From Terebella lapidaria (Eukaryota; Annelida; Polychaeta; Terebellida; Terebellidae): DNA of 64,000 nucleotides. The position numbers and the translations under genes were made by a program. This document shows, piece by piece, positions 37,901 through 49,109 of this stretch (position 1 is its first letter; every line of letters begins with the position of its first letter). Location of the stretch: positions 26,325,667-26,389,666 of the forward strand of contig OX424568.1 in assembly GCA_949152475.1 (NCBI GenBank), written 5' to 3'. The notes beneath the pieces were generated by a model, which searched no databases, was not told the DNA's origin, and saw only the letters and a program-made list of their open reading frames with translations.

Positions 37901-38717
37901 TTACACATATCGTGAATATGCTCTTTGAAACCACATGACAATTATTGAACTCATTGCTATAACATGGTTTGTAATATTAAATTATTTGTAATTATATGTA
38001 TTGAGTCCCTATCTATCAATACCCAAATTATCTGTACAGCAATATTTTCGTTTCTTCGGGCCCCTTTATTCCCAAACCAGGTACTTCATGCATGTTGCTA
38101 TAATACATTCTATCACATTAGCCCACGCACAAATGCACTGGCTTTGGGAAGAATGACTGACCACATTTGCGACAAACGCTGTATCACATAAATGTCCCTA
38201 ACTACAGTTAACATAATACGGGAACGGAAACAGTTTAAATTAAGGCGAATATAGTATATTCGGGCGATGACCGGAGAGTGAAAATGACGGAAGTTAACTC
38301 AGCTCTGTGGTGGTCCAACCACAGTCCACGCTGCTCATAACTATACATAATCTACGTTCGAAAATATCCTAATAATAATACCAGGCAGTGTACTTATGTT
38401 CACGAAGATTTTTGCTGTATGTGAATCAGAATGTTCCTTTTCTGTCGGTATAATTATCATAATTGAAAATGATACAAATATTGGCGAAGATGTGAACAAT
38501 GCAATGACAGAAGAAGAAGGAGGAATAAAGCTTAACGGCACTTTGGGCTCAAGAAGGCCATTTCAGTGCCAAACGAGGATATAAAAGTAGTATCAAGAAT
38601 GATAAAACCGCAAGTTCTACAATTAGAAATTTGAGAGAACAGAAAAAGCTTACAAGATTAATTGTGAACATATTGGTGACTAGATCTAGACTCAAACAAG
38701 TTGACTAGAATTGTTGT
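34987..38717. other. Intergenic region, no recognised gene
   Basis: Contains one R4 copy (36890-37100), a short satellite-like fragment near 36865-36920, a GC-rich block at 36304-36500 and a block at 37540-37720 that distantly resembles the start of the 3.8-kb unit at 52808. The GC-rich block is open in two plus-strand frames for about 66-70 codons, but neither matches a known family. A 17-base palindrome (CGAATATA, G, TATATTCG) lies near 38247. Confidence 0.4.
36890..37100 (+). repeat. Dispersed repeat family R4, copy 3
   Basis: Shares CCCCACTTGTGTTCTCTTAA, CCAGACTTGTTTCCGAG and CTCTACTGGAACTTTCCATT with the family. It is directly preceded by the satellite-like run GTAAGTATCAATCCATTACC. Confidence 0.55.
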
Positions 38718-39725
38718 CTAAAAATAAAAGTATACCCCAATTTCCCGAAGGAAATTGAGGATTTTATAAATATTAAAATCATTGAATACATCATATATTG
38801 ACTGACATTCATAAAACAATCGACGAGTGTCAGCCAAATCTTGACAATGTACCAGAACATGTTCAACGGTCAGCCACTCTCGACAGGGCACACACACAGG
38901 GGCCTCCTCCCCACGGAGCAGGTAACCCTGAGTACGGTATGTATGCCCTATACGAGCCCGTGACAGGACCAGTTGATCACGCCTGGACATTTCGTTTATT
39001 GGGGTACAACAACCAAGCGTTGGTTTGACTTTGTGTAATTTGTTATCAACCTGCTCATCCCAGAATGACTGCCATTCTGCGTACAAGTACGTGTGGATGA
39101 GCAGCTTGAAATCAGAATGCTTGAAAAATACGTTGATGTTCAGTTAAAATATCCAAAAAGAGGATGGTCAATATTACGATTCTCTATAGCTTGGAGGGCT
39201 GATAAAGAATCTGAACAAATGACAGAACCCAGTTCTCCGGACCGGCGGATATGGGACACTGCTAATAGTATTGCTTTCAGTTCAGCTGTGTAAACTGAAC
39301 ACACATCAGGGAGACGTTGTTTGTATGTTCTACCTGAGGTGACAGCGACACAGCCTACTCTATTACCATCCTTAGAACCATCAGTATACATAAATTCAAA
39401 ATTTGGATAGTTTAACTGAACATCACTAAAACTACTGTGAAAATCCAAAGGGTTGATGGTAGACTTCTTCCCAATTCTGAGAGCAAAGTCAGTTATGGGA
39501 GTTGTCAATTCCCATGGTGGAACCTTTGAAATCTTTGACTCAGTTATTGTGTTCAAGTCAATGTTTAAATCCGCCAATAGATGTTTCATGCGAATACCAA
39601 AGGTTGGTATCGCATTTGGCCTGGATTCAAACAGACGAATACACTTAAGTTTGGAAACAACTTTATGGGCTGGATTGTTCGGCAGAGACTTCAGCTTGAT
39701 GGTATACTGGTATACTGAAGTGAGA
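38718..39725 (-). pseudogene. 5'-truncated LINE, RNase H and C-terminal region
   Basis: Minus-strand remnant of a non-LTR retrotransposon. Around 39660-39580 the frame reads LPNNPAHKVVSKLKCIRL, a linker typical downstream of the RT domain. Next comes an RNase H domain with YTDGSKDG, AELKAI and SDSLSALQA, the first three acidic positions. It then shifts frame near 39140 into a C-terminal segment (38718-39086) with AEWQSFWDEQ and a CVPC, H, C zinc-like motif. The WIPSHVGI/GNExAD end of RNase H expected between these parts is absent, so an internal deletion accompanies the frameshift. Upstream sequence including the RT core is missing. An RNase H domain followed by a Cys/His motif points to the I/Nimb/Outcast/Jockey-like LINE groups; I cannot choose among them. 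Confidence 0.75.
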
Positions 39726-40919
39726 GTTTTTCCCTACTATGATAAAGGGAGATACACACATCTCGAAAACACAAACAAAAGTCAACTCTAGATGACCAGA
39801 GGTAGTAAAAAGACGCAACTCTTGGTTGCATAGGGTTAAAGGACGTCGGATTCAAGTCACCAATGAAAGGCTCTAACCTGATCCCCTACAAATTTACGGC
39901 GTATCTGCAAACATGTGCTCCACAGCAGTCTACGTTCTCCATAAGACCCAGGTTACAAGCCAGAAATATGGTGAAAAATGACGGGGGCCAGTCTGGAACT
40001 AGAACATCAGTTCCGTCGATTCAAACAAAACGCCACTTGCACTGTATCATCGAGGTGTTTTCCATATTTAATTGCATGAATTAGAAGTGTTATCAAACAG
40101 TTTTTAAAGAAGTATTTTTTCATTAAATGCTCTCTTCTTATCATCATCGTGCCAAATTTCTGCACTTCCGTCAAACTAAATAAAAACCATAAAAATTTAA
40201 AACAAAAAAAAACTGAAAAAAAAAGTTTGTTGAAAAATAACTTACTATGAAGTGACTGATTCCTGTTTCTGACCAACGTGCGTAAAAATGTCTCTAGATT
40301 ATTTTGTACCTGCAGCAATGTACAAGATACAGAATGAACACATGAACTAATCTCATTGGAACGAAAGTTACAACCCAGACAACATATTCACATAAAATAA
40401 CAATAAACTGTAAATATTTTCACCGATTCCGTGCATTTCCTGCAAGATTTTCTTTAGATCTATAAGTCATCCAAGTGCCACCAGTTTTGTCAAATCCGAT
40501 TCGAAAATGTATCCCATGGATACCATCATTTTGAATGTCCACCTAGGCAAACACTGTACTGGGACACAACCCACGGGAGTTCCCTGACAAAATATCCTCA
40601 TAAAAGATTCAGGTCTACATCAATATTTTCCCACCTGTGTTCCCTAAAAACCACACTTGTTTCCAATGAGCGGAATCTATTTACAGACTAGAGAGACGTC
40701 TCCAAGTATCCCTACCCATATGGGAAAAGCTTCACGACAGATATCCTGTAATGAAATGCCAAAAAAACCTGTGACATAGATATATGCCCAATACCTATGG
40801 GAAAAAATACATTTGGTGCAGTGAATAAAACCCTCTATAACAAATATAATAAAAATACAAAAATGTAAATATAGCGATTTTCTAAATCTGTGGGATGACA
40901 TTCTAGACTTTGCAATGTC
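39726..40919. other. Intergenic stretch left of the large TIR transposon
   Basis: AT-rich, with an A-rich block near 40190-40235 and the fourth R4 copy. No coding potential recognised. The last five bases before the transposon (to 40924) are its target duplication. Confidence 0.45.
40470..40760 (+). repeat. Dispersed repeat family R4, copy 4
   Basis: Shares ACACAACCCACGGGAGTT, CTTGTTTCCAATGAGCGG and ACGACAGATATCCTGTAATG with the other copies. It ends about 160 bases before the TIR transposon. Confidence 0.6.
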
Positions 40920-40924
40920 ATATT

Positions 40925-41480
40925 CACAGTCGTCAACGTGCGCACATGATTCCTGTAGCGGAGTTACAGGAAGCCTGCAAAAAGCAATAACATTGGCTCA
41001 GGGAGTTGATGGTAAGTGAGTATTTTTGGTTAGAAACACATGCCAAACGACGTTTCAAGCAAAGGGGGCTTAGCATTAGACTAACATATTGATCTCCTTT
41101 TGCCTGGCGATTTCTTTTGTTGTTGACACCTTCGATATTATTAACTATAAGCACATGAAGTGAGATTATTCCTCAATTATCGTCCGTTTGCCCCTTTGTC
41201 TGCATGTTATCACCATATATTGGAACTTCTGTCCACTGCTAATACTATATCGAGGTAGATTGGTTAACAATTGGTCAAATTCAACAGTTACTGGGGGGTG
41301 ACACTCGGCTGTTTGTGTTTGTCAAACAATTGTTTATCGTAGCACACACGAGATATGTGCTGCATGATTCACGTAACAGGCGCTACAGGATTCACGTAAC
41401 AGGCGCTTCAGTGTTCAAGTAACACCAGATGTAAAATTGCCCCCAAAATCTATCTTTTCACATAAATTACGGCAAAAAGA
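40925..41480 (+). repeat. Left terminal inverted repeat (556 bp) of the YqaJ transposon
   Basis: Begins CACAGTCGTCAACGTG. Reverse complement of 49110-49665; I found no difference on reading both. The tip can fold: TTCCTGTA and TACAGGAA are separated by seven bases. Towards the inner end the motif GATTCACGTAACAGGCGCT occurs twice in tandem (period about 24), followed by a weaker third TGTTCAAGTAACACC. Confidence 0.95.
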
Positions 41481-41539
41481 TGAAAACATACGAAGGTTAA
41501 TGTTTTTTGCATTGTACATTTCCAGTGTGAGCATGCAGG

Positions 41540-42439
41540 ATGCCGAAGAAAAGGCAAAACGTTTACCGTGCGCTGGAAACGAGCATGCACGGATTATCTA
41601 GTGAAGATGAGATTGAACCTGGCGTTAGTATGGGCGTTAGAACCACTGGGGGTGGTCGGAGCTTGCTGGCAGCAGAAACCACTAAGTCAGGCGGGAGCTT
41701 GCTGACTACAAAAACAATTGTAGCAGGCCGGAGCTTGTTGGCTGTAGAAACAACAAAGGCAGGCCAGAACACCGTCTACCAGGGGCTGAGTACGAAGGGC
41801 CAAATATACCACTGCCCTGCTGTAGGATGTCGGTTTACAGCAAAATATTCGAGCTCATTGCGGCTGCATAAATTGCGTAAACACAAAGAAAAACAAGTGA
41901 TATGTCCATCTTGTCCACGCACATTTTCCGTGAAAGCAGATATGAAGCAACATTTTAAAGCTAAACACGGACCTAAACATGTGTGCATGTGTGAGCACTG
42001 CGGCAAACAGTTTTCCACAGCGAGAGGGTTACAGAATCACAAAGTACTCCGACACAGTGAAGGGGATAGGAAAACAGCGAACTGTCCAACATGTAACAAG
42101 GTATTTGTATCGGTAACTCGTCTACGTGATCACATCGCCGGTCACCAAAAGAAGAAGTGTCACCAGTGTGACATCTGCAAGAGGACATTCGTATATGAAC
42201 AAAATTTGAAAATGCACAAGAAACAGAAACACAGCCCCGCTAAACTGTACACGTGTGCCACGTGCGACTTGAAGTTCTGTTCTAAGCGAGAACTACGAAT
42301 GCATGTATCAGGAAAACATTCTAAGAAGAAACACAGATGTGACCTCTGTGATAAAGAGTACAGTTGGCCGCAAAGCCTGCTGCGCCACAAGCAAAGAAAA
42401 CATGGCAAGATCATGGACACGAACATGACTGGCCATTAG
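41540..42439 (+). CDS. Seven-finger C2H2 zinc-finger protein of the TIR transposon
   Basis: A 299-residue single-exon frame starting 60 bases inside the left TIR. Residues 36-75 contain three imperfect repeats of the type GRSLLAxETTKxG. Seven C2H2 fingers follow at about 92-115, 122-143, 151-172, 182-202, 210-231, 239-260 and 267-288, each with intact cysteines and histidines. Linkers are irregular, not TGEKP-like, so this is not a KRAB-type array. It converges on the transposase gene across about 1 kb. Its likely role is sequence-specific DNA binding, perhaps to the subterminal repeats of the element or as a captured host regulator; both are inference. The ATG at 41540 is the first in frame after the TIR. 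Confidence 0.88.
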   Translation: MPKKRQNVYRALETSMHGLSSEDEIEPGVSMGVRTTGGGRSLLAAETTKSGGSLLTTKTIVAGRSLLAVETTKAGQNTVYQGLSTKGQIYHCPAVGCRFTAKYSSSLRLHKLRKHKEKQVICPSCPRTFSVKADMKQHFKAKHGPKHVCMCEHCGKQFSTARGLQNHKVLRHSEGDRKTANCPTCNKVFVSVTRLRDHIAGHQKKKCHQCDICKRTFVYEQNLKMHKKQKHSPAKLYTCATCDLKFCSKRELRMHVSGKHSKKKHRCDLCDKEYSWPQSLLRHKQRKHGKIMDTNMTGH

Positions 42440-43470
42440 TAGCCAAATTGACTACTGTGACCACACTTACAGGTTTAAACAAGGTTTGTAGTGTCACATA
42501 TAATGTTACTTTACATCAATTTTTATAATAATTTTATGCTTTTTGTATCGGTGTTTCCCAAACTGTGCATATTGTGTGGATGGATTTTGTCCATGTTAAG
42601 TTACATGAATGTGATATTGTTTGGTACCAACAACAATTATCGTCTTTGAGTGGTTATGAGGAAAGCTAATTTGTCATATTATATCGTTAGTCCATTACAA
42701 ACATGGTCAATTTTAATGATTTGTAATCAGTAGTATGTTTATTTTCTCGACATTGCCTGTGTGAAGATGTGTGTTCTATTCTCAAACACTGTGGTATTAG
42801 ACTCATGAGAAAAAAAATATTAGCATTTCCAGTATTATTGAGAAAATTTATACTTCCAAGTAAAATGTGTTTTTTTTCTTGTGTCTTGCACAGACAAAAA
42901 GATTACTGGTTTCTTGTCTTGGTTTCTGTCGCAAATATCAAGACGTGTATATGACTTGCAGTAACCATTAATCCCTACTCATGTATCATGCATTTTGTTA
43001 TATTCTTAATCATCAACCAGAAATTGTGGATTTAATTTTTTTGATGTGTTGTAGCTGAATAAGCCATCTTATGTAATTAGCAGATTTGTAATTCTAATAC
43101 TAGCAGTAAGTTACATATACATGTGGTTCAGTTATTGTTTTGCTTCTATGTCTATGTTCATGTGTCATTGTTTTGTTTGTGTAATTGTGCAAAGTGCATA
43201 TATGTATTCTTTGAAATTAAATCATACATGTTAGATATGTTATACAATGCATTTCAGGACGTTTTTCATTTATCCATTTGTTTTGGGTTTTTTCTACACA
43301 TTTTATTGTAACAGTAATCATTATTCCAGTTGTTTTGAGTTCTAGTCATCTGAGCATCACATACATGTACTGTGAAATTAAATGCTCATCCAAAAGTTAT
43401 TTATTGTTCATCATTTTGTACACAGAACAGAGAGTATTGGATCACATCCATATGTGTATGAGTCATGTCG
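42440..43470. other. Spacer between the two convergent transposon genes
   Basis: AT- and T-rich non-coding sequence that must hold the 3' ends of both transcripts. Short plus-strand frames here are not supported by composition or similarity. Confidence 0.5.
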
Positions 43471-46400
43471 CTACTCAAATTCATCAGGCAGGAATATTCC
43501 AAGTCTCTTGTGCTTTAAGATTCTAGATTCATTCCGTTTAAAATACAAGTCTCTGATTGGAAGTGATCCTCTTCCAGGGGCGTCAGGTCCCTGCACATCG
43601 CCTCGTTTCCTCTTTGATTTCCCTCTGACTCTCGAAGACTCGTCAAAGACATGGTTCCTACATAATTCCAAAAATTGTATAATAAGAACAGAAATACATG
43701 ATATGGGGCTTGATACACATTTAGTCCATCAATGAACCAGGGTTTAAGAATGATACATACCTTATTCGTATAGCAGTGGCGCCTTTTGGGTCAGACCCAC
43801 TCCATTCTTCCAATGGTGGAGGGGATGTCTCCATGTCATCCACTTCATGTTCTGGATACATTTTCTTTTCTGACGTATTCATGTAGAAGCCCCTGTGCAG
43901 TGCATAAAAAACAGACAAGAGTTGATACATGAACATTTGCTTCTCTCAGAGAAGCTCGCAACTATCACAAACAACATTTAAACGTTAACATATCCAGATC
44001 AAGTGTATGTACAATCAGTAATATAAAACTGATTCCTCGTGATGTACGTATGGTAGAAGTGAACCAAATCTTACCTTGAAGGGTTCATCTTCATTGCAAG
44101 GAGTTCACACGCTATCGATAATGCTGGTTTCACCTCACTTGGTTTCAATATACCGGATCCTGCGGAATGCAAGTCTTGGAACCCCCCAAAGAAATTTTCC
44201 GCATCTAGGCTCCCTACTGAGCGTGCATTGAACTTGTGCCCTGGAATGAAATAGTAGAGTTGTATTCGACGCTCAATTCCCGTCAAGAGCCCCTCATACT
44301 CCACTCGCGGGATGCCCTTCACATATTGCCCAGGCGGGGGGAATTTTGCCCAGTCAACACCAGACAATAGCCATCTCCGAAATTCCAGTAGCTTGTGAAT
44401 TCTTTCTGAAGCTGGGATACCTGGACTGTCAACTGCTTCGTGCATTCCTCTGATCAGTCTACAAAATTCGGCTTCTGCATGGTCGCCATTAGCATGCATG
44501 ACTTCTTCCACGTCTTCGCAGAATGTCGTCAAAGCAAAGGCACTGGACTGTTTGTCAATCAAGTCCTCTACCATAGGTCTGCTTAGGCTTGTTGAGTTGT
44601 CCTCATTCTGGGCGATTTTGTGCCATGCATCTTTTCTTATGCCAGCACTCGGCAAACCGTCCTTGCAGATTTTAGTTCTGAAATTTAAAGTTTGAAATAG
44701 CTATAAATCTGCATCAAATTTACTAGGGGTACATTCACTACATTGCTACTTGTACTGGGACAATATAAGCATCATAGGCATTATTTGTTACATACACTAC
44801 CTCATATTCGTGAACTGGTGGTGGAAATCTAGGATGAAGAAGTGATAGTTATGTAAGGTCGGTAACCATTCTGGTTGAGAGAACCACTCAATTTGCACAT
44901 CGCCATCTTCTAGTTGGATTCTTATCTGGTCCTGGAAAGGAGCATTCTTCTTCCATGTTTCCAATCGGGTAGACCATATACACATGCTGTACAAGATGTT
45001 CAACTTTTCTTTTGTGAGCTTTTTTAGGAATGTTTTCGTTATCAGCTCCTGAAGACTCATATCAGAATGGCATGCAACCTTTTCACGCTGTTTCTTTTGT
45101 AGTACAGTTCCATCACCACAAAGTGTGGACAGTAAGTTGCATAGCTGGAGTTTCGTCCAAGATTTTGAACATTTGATTCCATTAGCTTTGATTTCGCCAA
45201 TGACTGGGTCTATCATAGCCTTCAGCTCCGTTGCTTGAAATGAATCTGAAGCCTGCTTAGCACTCTGGAGATGTCTCTTCAGAGATTGACCTGATGTTTG
45301 TTGCCAAAGATGTTTCCGGTGTGATGGAGCTTTCGACTGCAGCTCTTGCGCCATCATATCAAAATGACTTTCATTAAGTCTGAAAGATGACCCTTGTTCA
45401 GAAGGTGCCGTTTCTCTCTGGCTGTTGCTTGGGGTTTCTGACAAAGATGGCTCTTGTTCTGAAGTAGCTGCTTCCACCTGACTGTTGGTCAGGGTTTCTG
45501 CCACTTGCAATGCATCACCCAGCACAAACTGGTAATCACTGAATATGTGTCCATGTCCGAATTCAAAAACAGGTTGAATTTTGTGTTGCAATTCTAACTC
45601 CACCTCGGTGTTAACTTGCCTAATAAGGTTCTCATCTTCGAGGTTTAGCTCAATGTTGCCTAGTTCTGGAGTGATGAGGTCATCTACAACTGTCTCAAGA
45701 CCATCGTCAGCGATGCTGTTGTCATCGAAGTTTGAAGTGTCTTTTCTGTTCGCTTGTGTGATGTAGAGACCCAGAATTGTTTGAACCAAAGGGTCACTCA
45801 GAAAGTGTTGTGCATGCTTGTCATTGGGCCAGCTCCCTGGGTGGAGAATGTCTGTCCCATCGATCGTTGAACAGCAAATTTCAGTGCTTTGCTCGTGGAT
45901 GACATTGCCTCCTTCAATGGCATTGACGAGATCATCAATTTCTTTCTGCAGCTTAGATTTCTGCATCTTTTTCACCTCGGAGAACACATCCCTTTGAAGC
46001 TGCATAATGGTCAGTGGTTGGTCTTCACTGTCGCGAACACTACACTTTGCCCATTGTCCATCGGATGACGTGATAAGAGTACGTACCGCCGATTCCTCAA
46101 GACGTGTCAGAATTTCCAAATGCATTTTCCTGAAGGTGTCGGCTGGCAAACTGTAACTCTTCAGTGCATATGCAATAGGGACAGCATGAGGCGCCTCTGG
46201 TTTGAAATTCCTGTCCATGTCACTCGCCATCCATACCAGAATTTCACTGCACCGTTCTTTAACTCTTTGGTAAGCGTCTTCTATCACAATCTTTGCACTG
46301 ACATGGGCATCATGTAGCTCTTGTACTGTGATATTTTTGTGGTGCACATTTTCGGCAGTGTGCAAATTCAGAGGTGGGTGGTCATGCTGGTCACAGTTCC

Positions 46401-48923
46401 CGTGACTACAGGGATATGCACGAATCGAAGGTACTTCTGCAAGTAGCTCTACATTCCTCTCTACAAAACCTTTAAGTTTCTTCTTCAATTGATGGCTTCT
46501 GTCAGTCGAATGATGTGGACGTTTTGGAGTATGGGTCCCGTACACATCCCTAGCTTCTTCCATCAATTCATACCACAATGCTTCATCGAATGCAATGCGC
46601 AGAATACATGTTGACACAGGCGTCCAGCTGATGAAAAGCAAAGATTCAACTTCCAATACATACATTTCAGATAACACCTGTGTGACATATCGCACTGGCA
46701 GCTGATACTGGACATCAGTTGTGAATTTCTTGCCTGGAATAGGGCACTTGATTTCAACGGCAGATAGACACATGCTATATGTGTCAGTTCGTATGCTTCC
46801 ATCAGGACTGACCACCAACAACGTTTGTTCCTCATGTTCCACCTTGTAGCATCCTTCTTCAACAAACTTGGCTTTCGGGAAGAAAACGGGTAGTACTTTA
46901 CCAACGAGGGTTCCGACACCATTTATTTCATTCTCAATACCATGTTGTATATTTGACAATGAAGTGTCATCAAGCGGGACTGGTTGAATACTGAAGAGTT
47001 TCCTGTCAAAGTGCTGCTGCATTTTCTTCAAAGTGTCAAGACCGATAGCTTCATACATTGTACTGCCTGAAACAAATCAGCATAAAATGTGTGACATATA
47101 AATACATCTATACATACTATTGCCCAGAACAAATCAACACAGAATGGATCACATGTGAATATGCATACACCATATGTGCACGTGTTACTGTCACATTCTC
47201 ATTACCGACGACACTCATATATATGTACTTTGTGCAGAACTGTTCTTTTTTCAGAAAAAGTTACTGACATTAAATCGTACATGTATTACATAAATTTAAA
47301 GATGCAATATATCGATATGAGATCTAACGCACCAGTTATCTTGGCTTCACGCCTCAGCTTGGACCAGGATTCAGTTTTCTGCTTTATGAACCTGGGATCT
47401 GTGATCTCTTCACACTCTGACAAACATACGTAATTTCTTTGTATGTTGAGATTGACAAATGTTCCTTCCACATAATCTTGTGAACCTTGCATGACTGATA
47501 TGGCGTGCATCAGATTGTCCACAGTGTCAATTGCCGTTTTCAAGCATCGATCTATCTGGCATATAGCTGTTTCTAGAGCACTGATAGCGTATGACATATT
47601 CGAGGACCTCCAGTCTGCACCCACTTTGGCCCTGCACCGATCTCTGGCGACGACTTTGCCGACTCTTGCTTTTCTCAGTTCCATCATTCTCACTGACAAG
47701 AACTGAACAATCTTCAGTGATTTCTGGCACATATCTTCCTGCTCTGTTTCTGTGAGTTCATACACGTAAGTCTTGTAAGAAAGATTCTTCTGCAGGAAGG
47801 TCATCTGAATCGATATTAGATCAAGTTCCAGTTCCAGACGAGCGTGTTTCTCGCCTACACTAGGGGGCCCCTCGTGGCCGAATAAATCACATTCCGACTC
47901 CACTCCTGATCCACCCATGTTCAGTTTCTTACCTGCAATACACAGATATTTCGAATAATGATGAAGAGGAACATAATACAATGTAATGTGTCGTATTTTT
48001 GGTTCGTAAAGTGTTATGCTATGTGCATAATGTACACAAACATTTGGAAACATATCAGGGATTCTTACCATCTACACAGACTTTGTGTGTTTTGTTATGT
48101 GCTGATTTGGCGATTATGTCAACCATAGGCTGTAATATCCCTGGCTGGATCTCATCAATGGCCAGTACCTTTTCTTCTTTGTTAAGTACTTCTTTGGATG
48201 GGACAACGAAATTGATCTTCGCCTCCATTGGTCGATAGTCACCACGCTGACACTGTTTCTCTATCAGCTGGCCCATATTCTTGAATCCCGACATAAATCG
48301 GATGAATTTACCATGAAAAAGAAGTCGTCCTGTTTCCCAATACTTCTTTACCACAGTGTTGTACCGCATAGAACTTGATGTATCAAGTGACAAAAAATTT
48401 ACGAGATCTATGAAGAGTAGGTAGCATATATTTTCCATCGGGAATTTTCCATTTTCGATCATTTTGAACAAATTAACCCAACTTTGGAGCGTAGAATTTC
48501 AACAACCGTGGGTAACAAATTCATCATGACACGCAGATCATCACCATCTTCACTTTGTCCTTCTTCCTGGTCCCCCACGGCGACATCGTCGCCAAATAGT
48601 AGCTTCTTTTTCGCTATTCTGGTCTCAGTGCCTTCGGTAATCAGTGCTTTTTTAGCAGCTGGGCTCTTACCAGGAGTTATCGCCTCATCGCTGACTGTCA
48701 AAGACGAATCGCCATCAAAGTTTATTTGGTAGTCCTTTGTCAAGAGCTTCGCTCCTGTCACAGGAAATGTTTTGGACAAAAGTATCCTTTTCCCAGTGTG
48801 TTCACAGACCGCAGATACACGAACTTTTATAAGTTGATCAGCGTGGCACTGGATGCAGTGGTGTACAATATCAGCCGTTTGCTCTGATGAGAAACTGCAG
48901 TACCCACACAAGTGACCATCCAT
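43471..48923 (-). CDS. YqaJ-nuclease / DDE-like transposase, seven exons
   Basis: Exons on the minus strand: 48923 to about 48480, about 48480-48069, 47932-47333, 47066-44801, 44677-44075, 43892-43761 and 43657-43471. The last five introns are 103-266 bp, all GT-AG with matching phases, and give one frame of about 1,550 codons. An acceptor (TTTTGCAG) precedes the first ATG, so a 5'-UTR intron is likely. Blocks in order: a C2HC-like zinc motif (CGYC...HHC); FLSLDTSSSMRYN and LLFHGKFIRFMSG; VLAIDEIQPG; VCVDGKKLNMG; a YqaJ-type PD-(D/E)XK nuclease whose N-terminal block WSKLRREAKITG spans an intron, followed by VSPDGS, VEIKCP and YVTQVLSEMY; VPIAYALKSYSLPADTF and ITSSDGQW; and lastly SLDAENFFGGFQ. 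I read the D in AIDEI, the D in SSDGQW and the E in LDAENFF as candidate DDE residues. Exons 1 and 2 meet in different frames near 48480 with no intron of normal size (only a 35-bp GT-AG fits), so a one-base shift or a sequence error is possible. Confidence 0.85.
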
Positions 48924-49109
48924 ATTGATTATCTGAAGGGTGTTTGCTGCAAAACAAATAAAAACAAAACAATAAGCCCGTAAGATAGGTCAGGCTAACA
49001 CAGTATTAGGCTATTATCACTGAGGTATGATTATTCCATATATTCAGTTTGTATACAAAGCACAAAAATATTATATCGACCCAGTTTTAAATTATTTTTT
49101 AAAAAAAAT

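Noticed and set aside
40933-41154. A 73-codon frame present identically in both TIRs (also 49436-49657)
   Set aside because: Its identity follows from the identity of the TIR DNA. Composition and lack of any motif do not support a protein.
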